From positions 4,888 to 18,461 of the forward strand of contig CALMVM010000406.1 of NCBI GenBank assembly GCA_937873255.1: a stretch of DNA of 13,574 nt, in the 5' to 3' direction. Under the pieces are notes generated by a model. The model did no database searches. It worked only from the letters and a program-made list of their open reading frames with translations, and had not been told where the DNA came from. This document shows positions 1-6,248 of this stretch, in pieces. Each line of letters opens with the position of its first letter. The stretch's first letter is position 1. Source of the stretch: an uncultured Verrucomicrobiota bacterium (GTDB lineage: Bacteria > Verrucomicrobiota > Verrucomicrobiia > Chthoniobacterales > SZAS-18). The translations under genes were made by a program, and so were the position numbers.

Positions 1-956
1 CAATACGACGCCTCGTCGCCGCGCGGACCCTGCCATGTATTGGTCTCGGTGTGCATGACCGGCAGCCGGTAACGTTCGTAATATTGCCGCGTGATCTCGC
101 AGTAGCCGAACACCTCGCCCGCCGGCTGCGTGTTGCCGTCGGCGGCGACGCGGTGCTCGTTGGTCACGTAATAATCGTTGCCCATCACGCAATGGTGGCG
201 CACATCGTTTTCCAGGAAGTACCGGTACTCCGCGCGCGTCATGCCGTTGTCCATGAGGAACTCGTACATCTCGCTGTTGACGCGCCGGCCGTAGTTGAGG
301 TCGAGGGAAAGGAAGCGCTCCTCGTTGAGAATCTCCGCGTGCTTGATGGCGGCCGGGCTTTCCGCGTGGAAATACTCGCTCGACTCGCTCTGGATGAAGA
401 GTGCGTCCGCGCGCACGGCGAGGATCGCGCGCATCGCCAGGACGTTGGCCTTCACGAGGTGCTTGAGCGCCGTGACAAACCCACGGTTGTGTTGGAGCTG
501 TTCGTTCCACCAACCGTAGCGCCCCGAGAACATCGCGCACACGTACATCTCGTTGACCGGCGTGTAGAGCTGCACCCACGGGAAGCGCAGCGCGAACGCC
601 TCCGCGTAGTCCGCGAACAGGCGCGGGAAATCCGGGTTCTGGAAATTGCCGATCCAGTCCGGCACGCCGAAGTGGCACAGATCGACAATCGGCGTGATCC
701 CCCGCGCGCGCAGGTCCGCGAACGTCTCGTCGGCGAATGTCCAGTCGTAGCGGTCGGGGCCGAGGTGCGTCCGGTACAACGGCGGGCCGTAGCGCAGGAA
801 ACGCAAGCCGAGGGATTGCGTGCAATCGAAATCCTCGCGCCAGCGCGCGTAGTGGCCGCACTTCTCCATCTCGTCCACGCGGGTGCGTCCGCCGTGGATC
901 GTCGGGTTGCTGTTCTCGATGCCGGTGGCGAAGATGAAGGTGGGGGCGGCCGTCAC
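1..956 (-). CDS. GH1-type glycoside hydrolase (beta-glucosidase-like), 3' end outside the window
   Basis: About 318 residues are visible, and the C-terminus lies beyond the window edge. The protein opens with TAAPTFIFATGIENSNPTI and contains LRFLRYGPPLYRT, VDLCHFGVPDWIGNFQNP, the motif YTPVNEMY (E136, matching the acid/base Glu of the GH1 TxNE signature) and LPVMHTETN (E304, the expected nucleophile position). The family is a TIM barrel that hydrolyses beta-glycosidic bonds with retention. No signal peptide is seen, so it is probably cytoplasmic. The start is a GTG at 956, placed just before the conserved FATGIENS segment. A GTG two bases upstream is followed directly by TGA, so it cannot be used. 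The only ribosome-binding hint is a G-run just upstream. It lies 52 bases after the secreted-protein gene on the same strand and may be co-transcribed with it. The substrate cannot be read from the sequence. Divergence from classical GH1 enzymes is clear, because the acid/base motif is TPVNE rather than TFNEP. Confidence 0.8.
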   Translation of the reverse strand, partial: MTAAPTFIFATGIENSNPTIHGGRTRVDEMEKCGHYARWREDFDCTQSLGLRFLRYGPPLYRTHLGPDRYDWTFADETFADLRARGITPIVDLCHFGVPDWIGNFQNPDFPRLFADYAEAFALRFPWVQLYTPVNEMYVCAMFSGRYGWWNEQLQHNRGFVTALKHLVKANVLAMRAILAVRADALFIQSESSEYFHAESPAAIKHAEILNEERFLSLDLNYGRRVNSEMYEFLMDNGMTRAEYRYFLENDVRHHCVMGNDYYVTNEHRVAADGNTQPAGEVFGYCEITRQYYERYRLPVMHTETNTWQGPRGDEASY

Positions 957-1008
957 ACCCCCACGGTCGCGGCGTTTCGTCCCGTGTTCAACGCCGGCTT
1001 CCGGCCGG

Positions 1009-1539
1009 TCACGGCACCACGGCGTGAAAGGCCACGTCCGCCTTCGGACCTTTGCCGCCGGATTTTTCACCGCCGTGCACGGTCCCGGTGAGATCCTTGC
1101 CCATCGCTCCGCCGAGCTTCAGTTCGAAGAGGCCCGAGACGCTCGCCTGTTTGCCCTGGTCGTACGTGTCGCTGCGGTACACGACGCCTTCCGCGTTCAG
1201 CCAGAGGACCAGACCGGTGAACGCCGGGTGCGCCATCATCAGGTCAAATTCACTCGTCCATTTTTCGGCCGGCAGTTTCTTGTCCGAAAGGATCAGGATC
1301 GTGGGTTTGTCCGCGTCTTTCCTGTCGATGAAAGCGGTGGCGTTGGTGAGCATCACGGCCGGTTTGTCCTCCGGCGAGAAGGTTCCTTTCGCCGAACCGA
1401 CGGGCAAGGCGGAAGGCTCCGCCGGAGCCGACCGGACGGCCAACGGAGCGATGGGCCCTGCCGTCAATAAGAGGATGGTGAGGACGCGGCGAAGGCAGGG
1501 CGAGGAGAAACGGGGGGCAGAGGGCATGAAAGAATTCAT
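1009..1539 (-). CDS. Small secreted protein of unknown function
   Basis: The protein has 176 residues. The chosen ATG at 1539 gives a convincing signal peptide: a basic stretch, then LTILLLTAGPIAPLAV, then an Ala-rich cleavage region near RSAPAEPSA. The open frame continues upstream to 1767, but that extension would put 76 residues before the signal peptide. It also reads antisense through a decayed nitroreductase fragment, so I rejected it. A second ATG twelve bases downstream is an alternative start. The mature part is about 135 residues, with alternating strands (AVMLTNATAFIDRK, TILILSDKKLP, FTGLVLWLNAEGVVY, ASVSGLFELKLGG), suggesting a small beta-rich domain. I do not recognise a named family and see no catalytic motif. 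It precedes the glycoside hydrolase gene on the same strand. Export to the periplasm or surface is inferred from the signal peptide only. Confidence 0.72.
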   Translation of the reverse strand: MNSFMPSAPRFSSPCLRRVLTILLLTAGPIAPLAVRSAPAEPSALPVGSAKGTFSPEDKPAVMLTNATAFIDRKDADKPTILILSDKKLPAEKWTSEFDLMMAHPAFTGLVLWLNAEGVVYRSDTYDQGKQASVSGLFELKLGGAMGKDLTGTVHGGEKSGGKGPKADVAFHAVVP

Positions 1540-1643
1540 TGGAACGGTGTTTTCAGGGTGATGGATCACGGGGATCCGTAAATCACGCGGACTTCCCTCT
1601 TTGATTTTCCAGAAAGCGCGTCGGGAATGACACGAAAGTTTGC

Positions 1644-1725
1644 CGGTGCTCCTGGCCTGTACCGCGCGGAGGGCGACGGCACGGCGAGCTTGCCGAAGAT
1701 GCGCTTGCCCACCGAACTTGCCTGA
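1644..1725 (+). pseudogene. Decayed 3' end of a second nitroreductase gene
   Basis: The stretch reads in frame as a short C-terminal tail, EGDGTASLPKMRLPTELA, then TGA at 1723-1725. It closely matches the C-terminus of the intact nitroreductase just downstream (DDDGAASLPKVRMPAEELL). At the DNA level the match extends back to about 1644 (GTGCTCCTGGC against GTGCTCGCGGC, and ACCGCGCGGA in both), with a small length difference that breaks the frame. No start codon, FMN-binding motif or upstream body remains. This looks like the leftover end of a tandem paralogue whose 5' part was deleted. The segment is short, so only an alignment can give formal significance. Confidence 0.55.
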
Positions 1726-1784
1726 CTTGCAACCGTCGGGCTTCACGGCATCGTTGCATCGGAACACTTCACCGCTCTTTTCCC

Positions 1785-2444
1785 ATGGACCAACCGCTCC
1801 TGCCCACCGACGCCAGCCTCGCCGCGCTCCACTGGCGCTACGCCACCAAGAAATTCGACGCCTCCAAGAAAATCCCCGCCGACCTGTGGGCGAAGTTCGA
1901 GCAGGCGCTGGTCCTCTCGCCGTCGTCGTACGGTTTGCAGCAATATAAATTCGTCGTCGTCACCGACGCGGCGCTGAAGGAAAAACTCAAGCCCGCCTCG
2001 TACGGCCAGTCGCAGATCACGGATTGCTCGCACCTCGTGGTTTTCTGCGCACGCACGGATGTCACCGACGCCAACGTCGATCACTACCTCGAACGCATCT
2101 GCCAGGTGCGCGGCACCGACCTGACGCACCTCAAGGAAGGTTTCGGCAAGGTCATCAAAGGCGACGTGGTCCACGGGCCGCGCCACGCGCTCATCAAGGA
2201 ATGGTGCGCGCGCCAGGTGTACATCGCGCTGGGGCAGTTGATGTTTTTCGCCGCGCTCAGCAGCGTGGACATCTGCCCGATGGAAGGCTTCGAGAACGAC
2301 AAGTACGACGAAATCCTCGGGCTGACCGCGCAGGGTTATCGCGCGACCGTGCTCGCGGCGGTCGGCCACCGCGCGGACGACGACGGCGCGGCGAGCCTGC
2401 CGAAAGTGCGCATGCCGGCCGAAGAACTTCTGGACCGACGCTAG
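1785..2444 (+). CDS. NfsB-type NAD(P)H-dependent FMN nitroreductase
   Basis: The protein has 219 residues, the usual length for the NfsB/FRase I group of flavin oxidoreductases. Enzymes of this group use NAD(P)H and bound FMN to reduce quinones and nitro compounds in the cytoplasm, generally as homodimers. Visible signatures are RYATKKFD (residues 18-25, the Arg-rich FMN phosphate-contact motif), SPSSYGLQQYKFVVV (45-59, corresponding to the APSS..Q.W.F segment), GQLMFFAALSSVDICPMEGF (150-169, the family's helix and CPMEGF turn) and the C-terminal ASLPKVRMP. The start ATG at 1785 places RYATKKFD at the normal distance from the N-terminus. No good Shine-Dalgarno sequence is present (CGCTCTTTTCCC precedes it). 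It diverges from the secreted-protein gene and is followed after 22 bases by an exported protein, probably in one transcript. The physiological substrate is unknown. Confidence 0.92.
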   Translation: MDQPLLPTDASLAALHWRYATKKFDASKKIPADLWAKFEQALVLSPSSYGLQQYKFVVVTDAALKEKLKPASYGQSQITDCSHLVVFCARTDVTDANVDHYLERICQVRGTDLTHLKEGFGKVIKGDVVHGPRHALIKEWCARQVYIALGQLMFFAALSSVDICPMEGFENDKYDEILGLTAQGYRATVLAAVGHRADDDGAASLPKVRMPAEELLDRR

Positions 2445-2466
2445 CGGATTCGGGCAGAGTGCGTCC

Positions 2467-3060
2467 TTGTTGAAAGCCGTCTCTTCCAGCCGATTCCGCC
2501 GTTTGGCCGCCGCCGTGGCCGCTGCCGCCGTCGTGGCGCTGGCGGCGGGTGAGATGCGCGCGCAGGAAACGCTGGCTCCGGCCCCAACGCCGACACCGAC
2601 GGCGGGTCCGTTCGCCAAGCCGCGCTACGCGGCGTTGGAAAACGAGTTGGCGCTGTATTCGCCGTTCGAGTCGCCGTGGGCGGAGATCAAGGTGAACCAC
2701 GCGTTCGAGACGCACCTGTTCGGGTTGATGCGCGCGGAGGTGCGGCTGTGGGATCTGCAAAGCCAGCTCGCCGCGCCCGAAGGGAATCCCGCGCGCGAAT
2801 CGGCCGCCGAGATTTCGCGCATCGTCCACGAACAAATCCTCGCCGAGGTCGTCGAGGCGCTGCCGATGTTGCAAAAGACGCCGAACAAAGCGTTCGCGCA
2901 GTTGCTCGTGCACCAGTTGGAAGCTTACCCGTACGAGTGGCGGGAGGAAGGATCGGAGGAGCTGTTGCCGAGCCTGCGCAAGCTGGCCGACCCGACGTCG
3001 GGTAAGCTCGATTCGCCTGGAAATGGCGGTGGTCGGAGAAGACGGCGAGGAAACGGCTAG
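2467..3060 (+). CDS. Exported protein of unknown function
   Basis: The protein has 197 residues. A basic N-terminus (SSSRFRRL), an Ala/Val core (AAAVAAAAVVALAAG) and a cleavage-like EMRAQ|ET form a signal peptide, followed by a Pro/Thr linker (APTPTPT). The body (about residues 48-180) is acidic and mostly helical, including LENELALYSPFESPWAEIKVNHA cut short here as LENELALYSP, and EISRIVHEQILAEVVEALP. The tail is Gly/Arg rich (GGGRRRRRGNG). I recognise no family or catalytic motif. The start must be a TTG, at 2467 or the adjacent 2470, because no ATG precedes the signal peptide. A weak GCAGAG lies a few bases upstream. The 22-base gap to the nitroreductase suggests one operon, but a functional link is not evident. 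Confidence 0.66.
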   Translation: MLKAVSSSRFRRLAAAVAAAAVVALAAGEMRAQETLAPAPTPTPTAGPFAKPRYAALENELALYSPFESPWAEIKVNHAFETHLFGLMRAEVRLWDLQSQLAAPEGNPARESAAEISRIVHEQILAEVVEALPMLQKTPNKAFAQLLVHQLEAYPYEWREEGSEELLPSLRKLADPTSGKLDSPGNGGGRRRRRGNG

Positions 3061-3077
3061 AGAAGTTTCATTTGAAC

Positions 3078-3093
3078 TGTAGCCACGGCTACA
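3078..3093. terminator. Short hairpin after the exported-protein gene, possible terminator
   Basis: TGTAGCCACGGCTACA forms a 6-bp stem with a CACG loop, 17 bases after the stop codon at 3060. It is followed by CCTTTGCTT rather than a clean T run, so intrinsic termination would be weak. It may instead be the outer part of the adjacent repeat. Confidence 0.3.
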
Positions 3094-3117
3094 CCTTTGC
3101 TTGAGCCATTCTAACAA

Positions 3118-3344
3118 GGCATTGCTCCCTCCGGAGCGCCAACGGCACGGCTTCATAAAAGCCTAGGGCAACGCCCTAGGAATGTGTAGATCATTTCCGA
3201 GAGCCCTGTAGGGGCGACTCATTCCCGGTGGCGGGCGCAGATGAGTCGCCCCTTCAGGGCTCGGTGGAAACTCATTCTCCACCTGGGGCGTTGCCCTAGG
3301 CTTTTATGAAGCCGCGCCGTTGGCGCTCCGGAGGGAGTGCCGGG
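3118..3344. repeat. Nested long palindrome of about 225 bp (MITE- or REP-like)
   Basis: The outer arms 3125-3180 and 3282-3337 are reverse complements at 54 of 56 positions and include CTCCCTCCGGAGCGCCAACG and CTTCATAAAAGCCTAGGGCA. The inner arms 3201-3222 and 3241-3262 are reverse complements at 21 of 22 positions (GAGCCCTG, one mismatch, then AGGGGCGACTCAT). The whole element can fold into one long stem-loop with an 18-base terminal loop. It contains no transposase and lies between convergent genes, so it could also stop or stabilise both transcripts. Non-autonomous mobility is inferred from the shape only. Confidence 0.85.
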
Positions 3345-3390
3345 CGTTGCGTGATGTGTGACTCTTTGCCTTCGCACGCAACCCGCCCAT

Positions 3391-4479
3391 TCAGCCTGCG
3401 GGTTTTCCGTCCGCCAGTTCGCGCACGCGTTCGACCACGCGCGCCGTGCCGTCGAACGTCCCCGTTTTCGCGGCGAGGTTGGCTCGAAAACCGTCCAACC
3501 CGCGCTCGAACGCCTCGAAGATTTCCTTGCCCGGCCGAGGGTCGGTCGAGAACGCCCCGTAACCGAGCGCGCGCACGTGCCACGCGTTGATGAACTGCTC
3601 GAACAACCGTGCGATGGGGAAGCACAACACCGGCTTGCCGAAGTGCAGCGCCTCGCAAATCAGGTTGTGCCCGCCGTTGACCACGGCGTACGCGCAGGTG
3701 GACAAGTCTTCGAGGATCCCCTTGTCGTCGAAGGGTTTGAAAAGGAGATTGCCGCGCCGGTGTTCGCGTTCCGCGCCGTAGCCGTAGACGATGACGGGGC
3801 GTTTGAGTTCGTTCAGCGGTTCGAGCAGCGGGCGGAACGTCGCGCTGGTCTGGTAGACGAGGACGTGTTGCCCATCGCCGGGTTGGACGGCCGTTACCGC
3901 CGGACGCAACACGGGCGGCAGGAGTTCGTCCACGTCGCCGCGACCGCGCCGGCGTTTTCGCAGCGGCGGATGGAAGAAGCTGACGATGAGGTGTTGCCGC
4001 GTGAAATCGAACAACAGGTAGTCGTTGAGCATCGCCAGCGACCAGCTCAGGCGTTCGGACGGCGGCACCGGGTAGCGGCAGGCCTTGAGCACGTGCGAAT
4101 GATCGAGCGACACGCACCGCAATCCCGCGCGGCGGCACGCGATAGGCAGGTAAAACTCGCGGTCGCAAATCGCCAGGTCGGGTTGGAAATCGTCGATGAC
4201 GCGGCGCAGTTCCTTGAGGACGCGGGGCAACTCGACCAACCGCCCGCCGATCTGGCCGACCACGCGCGAGACCGACACCCGCCCCTTGTGATGAACGGTG
4301 CGCAACACCGGCACTTCGTGGACGCGCCAGCCGCGCCCGCGTTCGCCCATGGTCTCGGGCACGCGCCCACCGCCGACGAACAGGAACTCGTGCTCGGGCA
4401 TGAGACGCTCGACGATGGCCTGCGTGCGCATGACGTGCCCGTAGGTGTTGCCCATCACGCCGTAGAGGATTCGGGACAT
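3391..4479 (-). CDS. GT-B fold glycosyltransferase (GT1/GT28-like)
   Basis: The protein has 362 residues. The N-terminal domain begins MSRILYGVMGNTYGHVMRTQ, the Gly-rich loop of GT-B enzymes, followed by HEFLFVGGGRV and FQPDLAICDREFYLPIACRRAGL. The C-terminal nucleotide-sugar half contains VLVYQTSATFRPLLEPL, VNGGHNLICEALHFGKPVLC (about 267-286) and FEQFINAWHVRALGYG, matching the GGxN..EAL..GKP...P....EQ..NA pattern of the MurG/UGT-like superfamily. It should transfer a sugar from a nucleotide donor to an unknown acceptor, probably at the inner membrane face. The start at 4479 is chosen because the GT-B loop begins there. The in-frame extension to 4593 translates a GAATGAC repeat (SSFVIRHSP) and looks artificial. 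The gene diverges from the membrane-protein pair at 4654 and ends beside the long palindrome. Sugar and acceptor cannot be assigned. Confidence 0.85.
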   Translation of the reverse strand: MSRILYGVMGNTYGHVMRTQAIVERLMPEHEFLFVGGGRVPETMGERGRGWRVHEVPVLRTVHHKGRVSVSRVVGQIGGRLVELPRVLKELRRVIDDFQPDLAICDREFYLPIACRRAGLRCVSLDHSHVLKACRYPVPPSERLSWSLAMLNDYLLFDFTRQHLIVSFFHPPLRKRRRGRGDVDELLPPVLRPAVTAVQPGDGQHVLVYQTSATFRPLLEPLNELKRPVIVYGYGAEREHRRGNLLFKPFDDKGILEDLSTCAYAVVNGGHNLICEALHFGKPVLCFPIARLFEQFINAWHVRALGYGAFSTDPRPGKEIFEAFERGLDGFRANLAAKTGTFDGTARVVERVRELADGKPAG

Positions 4480-4480
4480 T

Positions 4481-4652
4481 GGGGAATGACGAATGACGAA
4501 TGACGAAGGGTGGAAAGAGCAGAGGGGCGTACGCGAGGAGCAGGACGACTGGAACGAGGAGCTTAATCTAGAGTTTGTTCTTTCGATTTCCATCCTGCAT
4601 CATCAATACAGTCGGCGTTTCTCTTTTCTGGCCTTCGTCATTCGTCATTTCC
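4481..4652. repeat. GAATGAC heptamer repeats facing both divergent start codons
   Basis: GAATGAC is repeated three times at 4484-4504 and followed by GAAGG. The reverse complement appears at 4632-4649, giving an 18-bp perfect inverted match (AATGACGAATGACGAAGG) with about 122 bases between. Read towards each gene, the leader is TTCGTCATTCGTCATT, then a few C/T-rich bases, then ATG. This holds at both 4479 (minus) and 4654 (plus). The centre is AT-richer than its surroundings and must hold the promoters of both genes. I could not place -35 and -10 boxes with confidence. Confidence 0.75.
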
Positions 4653-4653
4653 G

Positions 4654-5118
4654 ATGTTGCGCTACCGCCGCCTGCAAATCTTCGTCGCCGCGGCGCTGGC
4701 GTTGGTGATGGCCATAGGGCTGGGCGGGACGCTGACGCCCTCGCACGAGATTTTTCCGTTCGCGTCGTGGTTTTTGTTTTCCCTGGTGCCCGGCCGGCGC
4801 AGTGAGTTCGAGGTGATCCTGCGCGTCATCGACAATAAACCCGTCGAGCCCGGCCGCCCCTTCCGGCAGGCCGATTTCCTCGTGCACCATCCCCACTCCA
4901 TCGTGATCCACGAGATCATCCAAAAACTCGGCGCGGCTGAGGAGGCGCGCGACGCCAAGACCAGCCGTGCGCTGCGTCGGCAGATCGAGGGGGAGTTCGA
5001 TCCCGCCATCTCGCGCTACGACCTCGTGCGCGTCACTTACAAACCCGTCGAACGCTGGAAAACCGGACGCGTGCAGGACACGGCCGTCGTGCGTTCCTTC
5101 GCCACCGGTGAGAACTGA
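4654..5118 (+). CDS. Small membrane-anchored protein, partner of the polytopic membrane protein
   Basis: The protein has 154 residues. One hydrophobic segment near the N-terminus (LQIFVAAALALVMAIGLGG, about residues 7-25) is followed by a mostly soluble domain. Just after the membrane segment is HEIFPFASWFLFSLVP. From memory, a similar FPF.SW.LFS..P pattern occurs in small proteins encoded beside HTTM-type membrane proteins. The soluble part contains EFEVILRVIDNKPV, HSIVIHEIIQKLGAAEEA and RYDLVRVTYKPVERWKTG. The start ATG at 4654 comes four bases after the repeat-derived leader, and no Shine-Dalgarno sequence is visible. Its stop overlaps the GTG start of the next gene by 11 bases, so the two are probably translationally coupled and may form a complex. 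The function is unknown. Confidence 0.75.
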   Translation: MLRYRRLQIFVAAALALVMAIGLGGTLTPSHEIFPFASWFLFSLVPGRRSEFEVILRVIDNKPVEPGRPFRQADFLVHHPHSIVIHEIIQKLGAAEEARDAKTSRALRRQIEGEFDPAISRYDLVRVTYKPVERWKTGRVQDTAVVRSFATGEN

Positions 5119-6139
5119 CGCCGCCACCGCCTTCCTGCGCCGGACGCGCCGTCTCCTGGCCGGGGGGCCGCCGTTCGGATTGGACGCTGTTCCGCCCGGC
5201 GAGACGTTGCGCGAACACACCCGGCGCTTCACGCTGTCGCAGGCGCTCGTCCACGCGTTTTACGCGTTCCTGTTGTATCTGGCCATCGCGCAGATGACCG
5301 AGATCCCGGTCTACGCCGAACGCTCCGCGTTCCACCCGCTCTGGCCCGTCGGTTGGCTGCGCTACGGCGATCCGACCAACCCGATCCGCGCGCTGTTCGT
5401 GTTTTTCCTGACCACGACGATCCTCGCCGCCGCGCTGCCGGGCTGGCGAACGGTCCGCGCGCTGGCGTTCGTGGGATTGCTGGAATACGTCGCGCTCAAG
5501 AATTCCTACGGCAAGATCGGCCACAGCATGCACTTGCCGCTTGTGACGGCAATGCTGCTCGTCTTCCTGCCGCATGGGTGGGAACGGCCCGCGCCGCGCA
5601 CCGACCGCGCCTTGCGCCAGCGCACGCTGCTGGTGTTCTGGATGTGTGGGGCCGCCGTGCTGCTGTCCTACACGATGAGCGGCCTGGGCAAGCTCGGCGG
5701 CGCGCTCTATCAACTCGCCCGCCTAGAACCCAACGCCTTCGCCCCCGGCGCGCTCGGCGCGCACATCGCCCAACGCCTGCTCCAGACCGATTCGCACAGC
5801 CTGCTGGGCGCGTGGATCATCGATCACCCGTGGCTGACGTGGCCGGCCATGCCGTTCGCGGTCTACCTGGAATTATTTTCGTTCGTCGTCGCCTTCCGCC
5901 CCGGGCTGTCGCGGCCGTGGGCGGCGGTGCTGATTATCTTCCACATCGGCAATTACTTCACGCTGACCATCGCTTTCCCGCCGAGTTGTTTCCTGCTCGC
6001 GCTTTTCTTTTTCCGCTCGCCCTTCGAGCCGGACAAGACCCCATGGCGAAAGCTGCTTTTTGATGTACCATTGCTCGGCGGTATGCTGAAATCTCTGAAA
6101 TCCGTCCCATGGAGGAGGGCCGAAGTAAGGACAAAGTAA
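5108..6139 (+). CDS. Polytopic inner-membrane protein, possibly HTTM-like
   Basis: The protein has 343 residues starting from GTG 5108 (VRTDAATAFLRRTRR). The frame is open further upstream to 4967, but that part overlaps the preceding gene heavily and looks like frame-shadow sequence, with no ATG near the first membrane helix. About eight hydrophobic segments are visible, near residues 45-63, 93-111, 117-132, 140-155, 173-191, 246-263, 270-290 and 291-303. Motifs include NSYGKIGHSMHLPLVTAMLL and SYTMSGLGKLGG, and an FHIGNYFTLTIAFPPS stretch. The helix pattern and conserved His recall HTTM proteins, the vitamin-K carboxylase-like membrane family, but I cannot confirm this without a profile search. 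The 11-base overlap with the upstream gene indicates one operon. No catalytic residue can be assigned. Confidence 0.78.
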   Translation: MRTDAATAFLRRTRRLLAGGPPFGLDAVPPGETLREHTRRFTLSQALVHAFYAFLLYLAIAQMTEIPVYAERSAFHPLWPVGWLRYGDPTNPIRALFVFFLTTTILAAALPGWRTVRALAFVGLLEYVALKNSYGKIGHSMHLPLVTAMLLVFLPHGWERPAPRTDRALRQRTLLVFWMCGAAVLLSYTMSGLGKLGGALYQLARLEPNAFAPGALGAHIAQRLLQTDSHSLLGAWIIDHPWLTWPAMPFAVYLELFSFVVAFRPGLSRPWAAVLIIFHIGNYFTLTIAFPPSCFLLALFFFRSPFEPDKTPWRKLLFDVPLLGGMLKSLKSVPWRRAEVRTK

Positions 6140-6248
6140 ATGCGGATGGCGTCCAAACGGAATCTGGCGACGGATGATTCTCCGTCAGGCGGGCGAAACC
6201 GGACGGCGGCGGCCGGGCTCAATCGATCTTTTGCGAGGGCGTGATTTG

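Larger units (their letters stand above)
3061..3390. other. Intergenic region between convergent genes, holding a structured repeat
   Basis: The 330-base gap lies between the 3' ends of the exported-protein gene and the glycosyltransferase gene. It holds a short hairpin at 3078-3093 and the long nested palindrome at 3118-3344, described separately. The remaining bases show no open frame with protein character and no RNA gene that I can recognise. Confidence 0.8.

Noticed and set aside
51..1091. 346-codon plus-strand open frame
   Set aside because: It is the opposite-strand shadow of the glycoside hydrolase. The minus frame carries clear GH1 motifs, while this one is Val/Arg/His-rich with no family character.
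1540..1767. N-terminal extension of the secreted protein
   Set aside because: It places 76 residues before the signal peptide and reads antisense through the nitroreductase remnant.
1743..2618. 291-codon minus-strand frame
   Set aside because: It is a shadow of the nitroreductase and exported-protein genes. It has no protein-family pattern.
3118..3344. Complete insertion sequence
   Set aside because: There is no transposase frame inside and no evident target duplication, so it can only be a non-autonomous element or structural repeat.
3358..4503. 381-codon plus-strand frame
   Set aside because: It is a shadow of the glycosyltransferase, which has convincing GT-B motifs on the minus strand.
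4484..4504. CRISPR-like direct repeats
   Set aside because: The unit is only 7 bases, repeated without spacers, and there are no cas genes.
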